Below, piece after piece: positions 10,146 to 20,664 of a DNA stretch of 64,000 nt. Each line of letters begins with the position of its first letter. Position 1 is the stretch's first letter. Made by a program: the position numbers and the translations under genes. The stretch is taken from positions 39,386,042 through 39,450,041 of the forward strand of contig CM060734.1 in NCBI GenBank assembly GCA_030704615.1, written 5' to 3'. This DNA comes from Takakia lepidozioides (taxonomy: Eukaryota > Streptophyta > Takakiopsida > Takakiales > Takakiaceae). The notes under the pieces were generated by a model. The model ran no database searches, was not told the DNA's origin, and saw only the letters and a program-made list of their open reading frames with translations.

Positions 10146-13100
10146 CCAGCCAATGTTCATCACTTGTTCTAAGTACTATCTCTACAACATCTTCTCGCAT
10201 TTGCACTCTCTTCTCGTCTGCGTTTGAGGGGCAAGATGTGAATTGAGCGATTCACATCGTACTCCTCAGTCTGCCCTCTTTTCGTTGAACTTGTTTGTCT
10301 CCTTCGTATTGTCTCTCTATGTGTCATCACTCACTTCAATCCCACTACAAAACTAGCGATTAGCGAGGGATGCCTACTCATCGTTGGCCTAGAAACCCTC
10401 GTGCAGAGCTGTAGTCTTGCCTTGGATGTCAAACATGTACATGAAATAACTGTATGCTGACGAGCTGGAGCGATGGGTTTGTCAAGTTAATACTGCTACT
10501 ACTACGTCCTTGCACTGATTGATCCAGCCACCCTTACTCACCAGGGTGCCGTCGAGTTTGACGGCATTTTCGGAGATTGGGATGACACTGGAGAGGCGCT
10601 GTGATAGGAACGGAAGCATTGTGAACTCGGGGCATAGAGGGATATAAGGGCCTTTGATGAGCTTTAAGAGATCTGAAAGGGGTCGAGTTTGGTCAAAGGG
10701 GACCCTGGACTTCAACTTAGGCAGTCCTTTCCTGTGCACAGCATCCTGGTCCTTTGAGAGAAGAAGAGTATTTCATCGTCCACGTGGTGGCCATGAACCG
10801 GTCCGGCAAGTATAATCAGTAGCGCCTGACTGCTTTTTCAGTATGTGTGCTGCTTATGATATTCTAATAGATCAATAGATTTTGACAGTGCCAGTCAGAG
10901 GGCATAGTCTGGGTCGATCGGGCTTCTGCTGTGATCGTACCGACCTGCAACTTGGAATGTATATAACGTTTATCATTTGATGTCTTTGCAGAGTTTGTTT
11001 CTGGGCATGAAGGGATCTTGTCCCGCTGGACTGTTTCTTACTGCATGTGCGCTCTACAATTCTTCCTTTCGATTTAAAATGGGTGTTCAGGTCTAGCCAG
11101 GTAGGTGGAACAGTAAGTGAAGATTGGACTCCGATGTGAGACAATGAAATTTTCTGCCAAAAAAACTCGTATATGCATTGCACCATCAGACCTACACTTG
11201 AAAATGCTGTACCATCCACCTCCAAAGGAATCGACCAACTCTAAAACATAATAGTGTTTGAATGGATGTCCAACCAAGGATCGTCACAAATTTGGACAAC
11301 AAAAACTTGGTGTGGATGAGTCTATTGGTTATTAGTAACAAGACTTATAGGCCTTTATAGTACTTGGCCATTGAAGGTGTCTGAAAAATGAGTGAGAGCG
11401 AAACATGTGTACATGAATTAAAAAACATGAAACACATAGACGAATCACCAGAGAGAAGACAACACTAATAAGAGCCACTTCCTCTAACTTAGTAAACTAG
11501 AGAGGCTAGAATATAGACTTTCCTGCAAGTTATTAGGTCTTACATACTTGAGAAATTATAGTATCAAGCATTTAGTACTGGGCGGGGCTTGTGGGTGTTG
11601 AATCCGTTGGAATCTTATGAAGTGAGAGTCACAAGGAAGATGAAGAGACAGAACTGTTAATGTCAGAGTTGCCTAAGATAGATAGTGGTTATGAGTGTCT
11701 AGAATGTAGATAGATAATAGTGTTCTCAAAGAAAAAGAACTGAGCTGACCCATCGGCTTCTTGTTTGAGGCTGCCAATGATCCTATAATGCAGCTTTGAA
11801 CCTTACATCTCTAGCTTTTCGAAATATGAACTGCAATAGCAGGTCAGTTTTCTTAAATGGAACAACCTGGGGGGTAGTTTGCTCCACATGTTGCGGTGAG
11901 GACACTTGGGACTTAGGGCCGCGTTCCATGGGCACTCCGAAGCGCCCCCCAACCCCCCCCCCCCCCGCGCAGGGGGCGCCCCCAGGAAGGAATCGCCCCT
12001 TAAAAATGAGAGGGGGTGGTTCCATGGACAGGTTTCCATTCACCCCTCTAGAAATCTTTGGCACCAATTGCTCTAGGCCCATGACATAATAATTGACAAT
12101 TAATATAGGTTTTGGATGGAAATGTCAAAAATCATTCCCTCTCCTAAAATCTAACTTACTTTGGATGGACATCAATGGTAATATGTAGAGCAGTTTCATT
12201 CGGCCCGGTTAATTCTCGAGTGGTCCAGGAATTAGCGTGGTCCAGGAGTTAAAAGAGGGGCCAATGTATTAAGGCCACTTGTATTATTTAATGAAATGAC
12301 AGGGTCCAAAAATCAAGGAGTGACTTTCTAGCGTGGGCTTTCTAGATAGTTCTAGTTCTAGTTGTAGTCGACTTTCTCCATAGTTCCAGTTTCTAGATAC
12401 TTCTACTAATATGTCGATCCGGTGAGAAGCAACTGACTAGTTGCTTGTAACTTGTGTCTTCAACATGCTGGCACATGCACTAGTAGCGTGTCTCACTAGT
12501 GGTTTGAGAGCCAGAGCCAGCGTGAGTAGTTGTTTGCTATGTTGGGGGTCGGGCCAAGTATAGCAGGTAGGATCAAAGTGGCTGCAAGAGGGAAAGACAA
12601 GGCGGCGGAGGGTGCAGAGAAGTTCATAGAGGCAAGTGTTACTATCGGTCCCCTTTATTCCACTTGATTTAGTGACACTCACCATGCATTTTAGTGACTG
12701 GTGGCTTCCTGTATAGCAACCTACAGTAAGTTGACTCTCGGTTCTCATTTCTACAACTCTTGCATTACCCACTATTCAAACTTTCTATACTTTATTAATA
12801 AAGTTTGACGCTCGACCATCCAACAATTAAAAGAAATCTCAATATGTAAATATGCGGGCCCAGCTGTAGGAAAAGACAAAGGTGTAAGTTAGGGGCGCCG
12901 TGAAATCGCCTCACCAGCAACAAAAACTATCCTAGTCTTCCCGCTCTCTCCTAGCTTCTTCCTTGGATGGTGTCCGTCATCCTTAAACGTCTGATCCTTC
13001 TCTCATGTTTGCAGGGCGTGACTGCCTTCATTGGTTTTGTCTCTCTCAATTCATTGTTAGCCATGGACTCTCTGTTCACATGGCCACATGTGTAATCATC

Positions 13101-13440
13101 AGTTGTGGCGCCGTCTTTGCTTCCTTCATCAATTCTCAGTGCTTAGCTGCATGCCACCCACTTCAATGCTCTACTGCTAGTTGGCTAGCACCCGCCCCAG
13201 CCACCGTTCTCTTTCCTTGCTTTTCCTAGGTTTCACGCACTCCTTCATCTCCTTCTCTCTCTTCTTCCCTCGTTCCATCTTCTCTGCCTTGGCTATTCTT
13301 TTCTCCTCTTCTCAGGCCTTCGTCTCCCCTTTTCTCTTCCTCCAGGGATCCATATGTCAATGCCATCCTTGAAGGCCCTCCAAGGAACAATCCGTATCGC
13401 TAGAACCACCAATTCTGTGACCACAAGTGTAGTTGGGCAA
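10146..13440. other. Downstream intergenic region, no gene recognised
   Basis: After the MAKR-like stop codon the sequence carries no convincing coding region. A C-rich run (about 11945-11970) sits in a small GC-rich island, and CT-rich sequence covers about 13200-13350. The first few hundred bases probably include the 3' untranslated region; I could not identify a clear poly(A) signal. Confidence 0.4.
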
Positions 13441-13449
13441 GCAGCAGGC

Positions 13450-14225
13450 ACACTAGCCAGGGGGTGTTGGGCAATGCTCCAATCTCATCTTCTTCTCCTA
13501 GTAGGCAAGTGGAGGTATGGAGCGAAGTGGCGGCGGTCTTATCAGAGGGACAACCCACGTTACAGCTAGACATGGATTTGATAAAACATCACTCTAAGCT
13601 GATCTTTGACAAGGCCCGAATCTTACTCCACTTTCCGGAAGAGTGAGGGACCGCCACTGGGCTAGAATGTGGACCATTGAGCACTTGGGTGCTGACAGTG
13701 GCCTCACCCCACACTTCTGTCACCCCCTTGGAAAGGGCTTCTTCTCCATAATATTCAATTCTCCCGAGTTCGCCAAGAAAGCTCTGAGATTCAATATTTG
13801 CAAGTCCAGATACCGGGTTCACATTTTTCCTTGGTCTGCTAATTGGGGGCATAAGCTGGGGGTTACTTGTAAACCCAGAGTGCTTGCTATGTTGTATCTG
13901 CCTCGCAACTATCTCCGCTCCTTGCCAGAGATTGGTGCCCACTTCGGAGCATTCATTGGCACCATGAACATCAACGATTTTGAAGAAGGAGATCTGCTCA
14001 ACATCGATTCTCATGCTCATTTTGATGCTTCTTGGGACTCTGGAATTCCCAAAACCGTTGTCTGGATGCTAAGTTCTCTGCAATTGGGGATTCTCTAAAA
14101 CTGCCAACATCAGACAACCCATTTATCACAGTGGCTGTGGTTAAAGAGTGCTAGAGTATCATTTGTCACCTATGCCATAAAGAAGAACACGTTAAAGCTG
14201 ACTACCCATTAAGCAAGGCTTCTGA
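13450..14225 (+). pseudogene. LINE ORF1 fragment (DUF4283-like plus degenerate CCHC knuckle)
   Basis: Fragments in shifted frames resemble the nucleic-acid-binding ORF1 of plant LINEs. First comes a piece with KLIFDKARILLHFPEE (to 13646), then, after a shift, 13643-14098 with HPLGKGFFSIIFNSPEFAKK and a WSANWGHKL segment, as in DUF4283 proteins. After a stop, CHLCHKEEHVKADY at about 14158-14199 is a C-x2-C-x4-H-x4-C knuckle whose last Cys is Tyr. At least two frame breaks and a stop make it dead. It abuts the gypsy element that begins near 14350. Confidence 0.55.
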
Positions 14226-14369
14226 GGCCCCTAACTCTCTCCCCCCTTCTATGCCGTCTATACATGCTAACTTGGCATATTTGGCAGCTTAGGATCGAAG
14301 GCCATCCTCACGGCCACGTGGCCGAGATATTGTTTCTCCTCGCGATCTTCCCCCCAACAAGACCAACAT

Positions 14370-15291
14370 ATGTCTCCCATGCTAGCAGCCTTTTGGGAAG
14401 GGTTGTTGGCGCAGTTTGGCGGGACATTGAAAGACGTGTTGAGGGCGGCTGATGCCACTTCCACTAATGCAAAGTTTCAGGTGAAGCCTAAGGAACCCGA
14501 CACCTTCGAGGGCATCCGAAATCGAAAGGCACTCAACACCTGGCTCTTGGAGCTAGAGCAGTACTAACGGGCGGCCAAGTTGAGTGACGAGGACCGGGTA
14601 GAAATGGCTCCCACCTATTTGAGGGGCTATGCTCAACAATGGTGGCAGAAACGCCTTCATGACCAAGGTCCAAACCCAGAAACCTTGAGCTGGAGTGGGT
14701 TCAAGGAACTTATGAAAAGACAGTTTGTGCCCCTCAACGCGTTCTGGCTCGCCCGGGACAAGATGAGGAATTTGAAGCAAACGGATGACATTCGGGGATA
14801 TGTTCAGGCTTTCAATGTATTGTTGTTCGAAATCGCGGGTATGGCAGAACCAGAAATGGCGGGAGGGTGATTCCTTCCGACCAAAAAAGAAGTGGGATAG
14901 GCCACGCGGCGACAATGGCACATGGAAATCGAAGGGAGGGCCTTCACACGTCAAGGCCGCACCCAGTGCTCCGAAAGGAAAATCAGGTGCGGTGGCTTAT
15001 GGCGGACAGAAGACGATCTTCGATGGAGTGTGTTTTACTTGTGGGGAGCCCAGGCACATGGCCAAGAAGTGCGCAAAACCCCGACAACTGAACATGACTC
15101 GGGCGACCACGGAGCTGTCCGAAGATTCCATCAGCCGCTTGGTAGAAGCGGTGGTTGCAAAGACTTGCAAGGTAGGCAACTACTCTTGTGAGTTGTATCA
15201 GGAGACTGGCCCTTTGCGTAAAGAGAATCAGTTAATGTTCATGAGTGGGATAATTTCCGGAACTAACGTGTCGTTGTCGGTGGACACATGA
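14370..15291 (+). pseudogene. gag and nucleocapsid of gypsy copy 1
   Basis: Capsid-region motifs are LNTWLLELEQY and RGYAQQWWQKRL (Retrotrans_gag type). A stop follows the first block near 14565, with the frame continuing beyond it. Relative to copy 2 there is an internal deletion of roughly 150 bases after MAEPEM (about 14855). The zinc knuckle CFTCGEPRHMAKKC (C-x2-C-x4-H-x4-C) is intact at about 15033-15074. The protease start VSLSVDT is cut by a stop at 15289-15291, where copy 2 has the active-site VDTGAS. Confidence 0.8.
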
Positions 15292-15306
15292 GCGTCGTAC
15301 TCCTTC

Positions 15307-16936
15307 ATGACACCGGCAACGGCACGGAAGTTGGGGCTCCCGACAAGTGATGTGGGGGCCTTTATTGAAGTGCATTCTGCCAAAAGAGAACCACAACTGG
15401 CGACAAGGTTGGCGTTCGATGTTCCTCTTCAACTGGGGAGTTGGGAGGGATGTGAGAACTTCACCATTTGCGATATCGATGGAGTGGATCTCATTTTGGG
15501 GATGACCTTTTTGAGCAAATCCGAAGCGGTCATAGATGGCCACAAGAGAGTAGTCACGCTACCGTGTGGGGATGGTGGCGAAGTTTTACGGGTGTCGGAA
15601 ATGCCCAACCGAGTGGGAGGTATAAACTTGCTGACAGCAAAGGAGTGGGCAGTGGAGGAGCCACACGAGCCCCAGTTTTTGCTTTACATAAGACAAGTGG
15701 AAAGAGAAGTTGATAGGGAGCCTAATCCAGATTGGATCAAGGGGATCCTGGAGAAATATCAAGATGTGATGTCGGAGGATTTACCAAGCGGCTTGCCACC
15801 GCGAAGAGGAGTCGACCACAAGATAGAGGTGATACCAGGATCGGAGCCGCCTGCCAACGCACCCTACCGGTTGAGCCACAGAGAGTTGGTCGAGCTGAAG
15901 GCCTAGCTCAAGGATCTAATGTCAAAGGGGTACATCTGGTCGAGTAAGTCAGCCTACGGAGCCCCGGTGCTATTCGCAAACAAGAAGGCTGGGACGCTAC
16001 GGATGTGTGTCGATTACAGGGCTCTGAATAAGATGACTATAAAAAACCGGTACCCTTTGCTAAGGATCGATGACCTCTTCGATCGGTTGGCAGGAGCAAA
16101 GTATTTCAGTTGGATCGATTTGCGCTCAGGTTACCATCAAATCCGAGTGGCGGAAGGAGATGAGGAGAAGACCGTGTGCAGGACAAGATATGATTCATAT
16201 GAATTCTTGGTGATGCTTTTTGGGCTCACCAATGCACCCGCGACCTTTAGCACGCTAATGAACAGTCTTTTCCAGGAGTGGTTGGATGACTTTGTGATCG
16301 TATACATCGACGACATCTTGGTGTACTCGAAAACAAAGGAAGAGCACCTGGAGCATCTCAAAAGGCTGTTCCAGAAAATTGCGGGAAGGGAAGCTGTATG
16401 CCAAAGCTTCAAAGTGCGAATTCGGGGTCACAAAAGTGGAGTTCCTAGGGCATGTGATTACACAAGGATGAGATCAAAATGGATGACAGAAAGGTGAGGC
16501 GATCTTGGACTGGGAGCCTCCGACTTCGGTCCCGGGAGTGCGATCCTTCCTAGGACTCGCCTCCTATTACCAAAAGTATGTGAGAAATTTCGCCAAGATC
16601 GCGGGGCCGCTGTCGGATCTTTTGTGTAAGTCCAAGGTATGGGTATGGAACACCTTTTGTGGCCAAGCTTTTGTCGAGTTGAAGCAGCGGATGGCGGAAG
16701 CTCCAATCCTGAAAATCCTGGAGTTTGACCGTCCATTTGAGATTCATACAGATGCGTCGGACTTCACAATTGGGGGTGTACTCATGCAAGACGGACGTCC
16801 AGTGGCTTACAAAAGTAAGAAACTAAATGAAGTGGAGCGACGGTGGCCTACGCACGAGAAAAAAATGAAGGCGGTGGTGCATTGCCTTGAGTTTTGGCGC
16901 CACTATGTTGGTTCCAACCCGGTGAAGGTGTTCCAG
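15307..16936 (+). pseudogene. Protease C-terminus, reverse transcriptase and RNase H of gypsy copy 1
   Basis: The frame from 15307 holds the protease end (IDGVDLILGMTFL) and the RT approach (SGLPPRRGVDHKIE). A stop at 15904 separates it from the RT fingers and palm: [22 protein letters not shown] and the catalytic YIDDILVYS at about 16303-16329. Near 16385 the frame shifts. From 16505 the connection domain ([15 protein letters not shown]) and RNase H (HTDASDFTIGGVL, then KKMKAVVHCLEFW) follow, until another shift at about 16935 in PVKVF. Confidence 0.85.
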
Positions 16937-16949
16937 ACAATGTCACGGT

Positions 16950-18483
16950 GAAGTATTTTGCCACACAGCCTAAGTTGTCCCCAAAACAACTTAGGTGGCA
17001 AGACACTTTGGCAATGTTCGATGTGGATATCCAGTACAAACCGGGACGGGACAATGTGGTGGCCGATGCTTTAAGTAGAAAGCAGCAGCTCATGTTAGTA
17101 TACAGGGGTGAGACGGCGCTCCAAAGGAAGATCCGGAAGGCTTACCGAAAAGATGAGATGGCGAAGACCGTGATGCGGGACTTGAAGTTGGGGGTTAAAT
17201 CGCAGTTCCACTTGCACAATGGACTGCTCCGGTACAAGCAAAAACGTCTCTACGTGCCGAAGGAAGGGATCAGAGATAGTCTCTTGAGAGAATGCCACAA
17301 TGGCCCGCTTGCGGGCCACGGCGGAGCCAAGCGCACCACGGCACTCTTGAAGGAAAAGTATTTCTGGCCCAAACTGAGGGAGGAGGCCGAGGAGTATCTC
17401 AAGACATGCACCACATACCAACAAAACCGAAGCGAGTACAAAAAGCAAGCTGGGCTGTTACAACCCTTGCCGATTCCAGAGGAGTCTTGGGAAAGTGTCT
17501 CGATGGATTTCATGACTGCTATGTCGTTGTCAAAAGGATTCGATGTAATCATGGTGGTGGTGGACATGTTCAGTAAAATGGGTCATTTCATTCCCACCTA
17601 GGAGACGGCAACAGCGCAGGAGACGGGGCAACTTTACTTCGCCCACGTCTTCAAGCATCATGGACTTCCGAAGGATATTGTCTCGGACCGCGATCCAAAG
17701 TTTACAAGTAAATTTTGAAGGGCACTTTGGAAGAAAATGGGGACGAGGCTCAAGATGAGCATGGCCTTCCGACCTACAATGGACGGCCAAACGGAAAGAG
17801 TGAATTCCGTGGTGAAGCAGATCTTGCGAATTATGTGTCGGCAGACCAGTCAGACTGGGTGGAGCACTTGGATGCAACAGAGTTCTGTTATAATAACACA
17901 AAACACTCCGCAACGGGAGTTTCTCCTTTTGTGTTGGTCTATGGAAAAACACCTCTAGTGCCGACATGTTGGGCCGCCCAGGACGTTGAGGAACCGGCAG
18001 CAGCAGCGGTGCTGGAAGAACGCGAGCGTTTGTTGGAACTCGCAAAGTACAACATTGCCAAAGCTAGGAAACGGTATGAACGACAGGCAAATCGGAAGCG
18101 GAGGGAAGTTAAGTTTGAGGCAGGCACGGAGGTCTGGTTGAACATCAAGAATTTTCGACTACCTCCAGAAGTGAGTCTGAAGTTCGTACCTCTGTATGCG
18201 GGGCCCTTTCGCATCCGGAAGATTATGAATGAGGATGTGTATGAATTGGAGCTGCCGGCAGTGATGCGTCCGCCACCGGTGCTGTTGGATCATGAAAATG
18301 AGTACGGGGTGGAGGCAGTGCTTAAGTCGAGGAGGTTCAAGAATCGAGAAACGGGGTATCTTGTGAAATGGAAGGGCTATCATCAAGTGGAAGCAACTTG
18401 GGTGCGTGCCTCAGAAATGGGAAACGCATCCGAGGTGGTTGCAGCTTTCGAAGGGCGACCTCAAAAGCGGAAGAAGCGTTGAT
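16950..18483 (+). pseudogene. Integrase and chromodomain of gypsy copy 1
   Basis: The integrase N-terminal HHCC finger is represented by ECHNGPLAGHGG and a damaged CTTY (second Cys lost). The catalytic core shows SMDFMTAMSL (first Asp), SDRDPKF (second Asp) and QTERVNSVVK (Glu). Stops lie at about 17600 and 17716. The last frame (17715-18482) ends in a chromodomain with YLVKWKGYHQVEATWVRASE, then a basic tail. The HPVFHVSLLKPYF block present in copy 2 just before the chromodomain is missing here, so a small deletion is likely. Confidence 0.85.
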
Positions 18484-18505
18484 GGGGACATCAACCTTGG
18501 ATCGT

Positions 18506-19080
18506 GGGGGAGGAAATGCATGCTTAGTCCGGCTTAGCTAGCTCAGGAATCCGATTGCAAAAACTTGTGACGCACAAATTTTGTTTATAAATGAAATGGT
18601 TTTCAAATGTTGTGCTTCCTATTTTGGAATGGTGATGCATGGTATGGTGGGCTAGTGTATAGAATGCATGCTAGCTTACAAAAGTGGGAGAGGTAAATTG
18701 GATTAATCGTGTGTTTGCGCAGTGCCGAAATCGGGTGACTCATATCCAAGGGACAAGGAAACTTGCGCCTTCTTTGAGAGTTCACGTGCTAGTGCGCACC
18801 TGGCGCGTGTGCATACTATAACTGCGCTACCAAGGGGGTTGTCTTGTAGTGCAGACTAACGCGGAAGTTACGTGCTTCCGTTCACGTACTATAATCGTGT
18901 AACCTCGGGACGAAGTCGTAATGCGGCTTCGGCGTGTTCCCGTACCTCAGGCCAGCATTCCAAGTCGGACCCAATTATAGTGATTGGGGCACACGGTTGG
19001 TTCAAGGTTATCTTCCTAGTAAAAAAGGGGTTCAAGGTGAACCCTTGCTCAAGGTGATACCAAAAAGCGGCATCATGAGC
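18506..19080 (+). mobile_element. Polypurine tract and 3' LTR fragment of gypsy copy 1
   Basis: The tract gggggaggaaa (18506-18516) lies 23 bases after the pol stop and is followed at once by TG, the expected first bases of an LTR. From 18517 to about 19080 the sequence matches, in reverse orientation, 57.38-57.88 kb next to copy 2, down to a shared 'ggcatcatgag'. No matching 5' LTR exists for copy 1. The LTR end next to the primer-binding site of copy 2 (from 62452) does not resemble this segment, so it is probably the U3 part only. Confidence 0.6.
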
Positions 19081-19170
19081 GGTTGCAAGCAATGTTGTTG
19101 CAGTAAGGCGATTCGATCCTCGGGGAGGATCGTTCCTTGGCCTTGAAGTGGGCCAAGAAGAGTGCACTAG

Positions 19171-19430
19171 GTGGAGCTGGAGAAGGGGCAAACAGGGACT
19201 CAAGAGCTAGAATCGGGGCATGAAGGTGTGCATGATGGTGGGACAACCGCGATCGCAAGGTGTGGCTTTTTCTCAATGTACAATGACGAGCGGAGCTAGT
19301 GGGATAGGGGGCAGATATGGACTCAAGAGCTAGAATCGGGGCATGAAGGCGTGCACGATGGTGGGACAACCGCGATCGCAAGGTGTGGCTTTTCTCAATG
19401 TACAATGACAAGCGGTTAATTTGCCACTGT
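19171..19430 (+). repeat. Tandem duplicate carrying an OSB PDF-motif exon fragment
   Basis: Two direct units of about 120 bases, aligned on 'actcaagagctagaatcggg' at 19198 and 19321. Each contains, in frame, RWWDNRDRK followed by AAG|gtgtgg, a splice-donor-like junction. The core and following intron-like bases match 48,565-48,612 (minus strand), the first half of an OSB-type PDF motif and its intron start in the PPR fusion locus. An in-frame tga just upstream shows these are relics, not working exons. Confidence 0.65.
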
Positions 19431-19464
19431 GACATGTCAGCGAACAGGTGGACCCGGACGTGAG

Positions 19465-19690
19465 TGGTTCGAACCACTGTCCTTAACCACTGATGCCACG
19501 TAATGTCTTTTACCACTCACTTATCCTAATCCATTGGTTCTTCATCACTCCGGGGCCAGAGTGGTTTAGTGTCTTTTACCACTCAAAATGAGTGGTTAAA
19601 CATCCTAGTTATCATTCCTGACGTGACGTGGTGCTGACACGTCGGCCGTCACGTCCGACGTGCGTCACGTCACGTCCAATCCGGACGTTT
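19465..19690. repeat. Palindrome-rich block with ACGT cluster
   Basis: Contains the hairpin 'accactcaaaatgagtggt' (about 19577-19595), a related 'ggttcgaacc' palindrome (19468), and at 19619-19690 a dense run of CACGT/ACGTG cores. The last has outer arms gacgtgacg and cgtcacgtc in inverted orientation. It may be a transposon terminus or a bZIP/bHLH-binding cluster upstream of the kinase-like gene. No function can be shown from sequence. Confidence 0.4.
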
Positions 19691-19817
19691 ACCCATGTAA
19701 TTTTTTTTACATTTGACTTTTACGATTTACTTTTACCCTTTGTAATGACATGGCAGCCATGGTGTAAAACAAACGTGGCCAATTATTAATATTTATTAAT
19801 TCTTTTAAAAAAATGTG

Positions 19818-20046
19818 TCCGCCTATATTGGCGGTCGCATATAATTTATTATTTTTAATAAAAACGACCGCCCATATTGGCGGTCGCTTGTAATTTGATA
19901 TTTTATTAGATTAAGCGACCGCCAGTATTGGCGGTCGCGGTAATTTATTTATTTTTAAATGAAGCGACCGCCCATATTGGCGGTCGCTTGTATTTTATTA
20001 CATTTTAAAACTACAAGCGACCGCCTACATTGGCCATGTGGCGGTC
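19818..20046. repeat. Array of five GC-rich palindromes with AT spacers, ~50-bp period
   Basis: Five hairpins of the form gcgaccgcc-NNNatt-ggcggtcgc start at 19818, 19865, 19915, 19963 and 20017. The second to fourth have near-perfect 9-bp arms, the first is shortened, and the fifth is interrupted by 'ggccatgtg'. The ~26-bp spacers are AT-rich and resemble each other, so this is one minisatellite whose unit is a palindrome plus an AT spacer. It lies about 620 bases upstream of the kinase-like ORF. Confidence 0.85.
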
Positions 20047-20211
20047 ACTCTTCTTGTTTTTATAAATATAACGTGTTTTTTTTTTTTCTTAGAAATCCAG
20101 GGACCCGCCGTGTGGCGTTTTGTTTTTAATTTTCAATCATGAAGCGGCGCCTCGGCCAGCCACGTGGCGAAGTGCCACGGGTCAGGAAAAATGAAACAAA
20201 TGGGATGGGGG

Positions 20212-20290
20212 GAGGTGGTTTTGAACCCTTGACCTCTCCCATGTGGGTGCGCATGGCGAGGTGCGACTGGCTAGTCGCGCCTTTTCAAGC
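20212..20290 (-). other. tRNA-like Pol III promoter boxes
   Basis: On the minus strand, box A (tagccagtcgc, within 20265-20278) precedes a box-B-like gggttcaaaacc (about 20218-20231), roughly 35 bases apart, with a tRNA-like stretch between. It could be a tRNA pseudogene or a SINE head. I could not fold a complete cloverleaf. Confidence 0.4.
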
Positions 20291-20337
20291 ATAATGCCAT
20301 TTTTTATTTTTTTTGGGGGGGGGGCCTGGTGGGCGCC

Positions 20338-20345
20338 TATATAAA
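20338..20345 (+). promoter_or_regulatory. TATA box TATATAAA upstream of the kinase-like ORF
   Basis: A consensus TATATAAA stands 327 bases before the ATG at 20665, in a GC-to-AT transition (gggcgcctatataaacc). It suggests that the ancestral kinase-like gene carried its own Pol II promoter. Confidence 0.45.
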
Positions 20346-20664
20346 CCATTCCCCCCTCTTTTTCTGATCACTTTTACCCCTCTTGTGGTGCGGTTCTTTG
20401 GCATCATGTAGTCCTTTCAGACTTCATTGCTTGGCACTGCCAACGGGAGATGCAAAGGTGATTATTTGGGGGGGGAGGTTTTGTCGGTTTTCTATTGGTC
20501 AGTCCCACACACTTGTTCACGGTACAATCATCGTATCACCATTTTGCCGTTTCCGGATCTCCGGCGGCCTGTTTTTTTTGTAGAAAGCTACGAAGACATC
20601 ATCCACACGCGTTCATTGCCGATTTTTTAGGTTTTGGACCCTGTAGTGGGCAAAGGTTTATACA

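Larger units (their letters stand above)
14350..19085 (+). mobile_element. Chromodomain Ty3/gypsy element, copy 1 (5' truncated, decayed)
   Basis: Gene order is gag-nucleocapsid-protease-RT-RNase H-integrase-chromodomain, the order of Ty3/gypsy chromoviruses. The 5' LTR, primer-binding site and gag start are missing; homology with copy 2 (57.4-62.5 kb, minus strand) begins near 14350. Downstream, a polypurine tract and about 560 bases of 3' LTR remain. In-frame stops and shifts near 14565, 15289, 15904, 16495, 16935, 17600 and 17716 rule out activity. The two copies face each other about 38 kb apart. Confidence 0.85.

Noticed and set aside
9460-10163. Minus-strand frames across the MAKR-like gene
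   Set aside because: The plus-strand frame is much longer and carries family motifs; the antisense frames are low-complexity by-products of the Ser-Pro repeat.
11940-12090. Possible small DNA-element terminus (ttccatgg-type palindromes around the C-run)
   Set aside because: No matching inverted terminus or target duplication could be found.
19818-20046. CRISPR-like layout (23-bp palindromic repeats, ~26-bp spacers)
   Set aside because: The genome is a plant nucleus with introns and retroelements, there are no cas genes, and the spacers are AT-rich and similar to each other, so it is a minisatellite.
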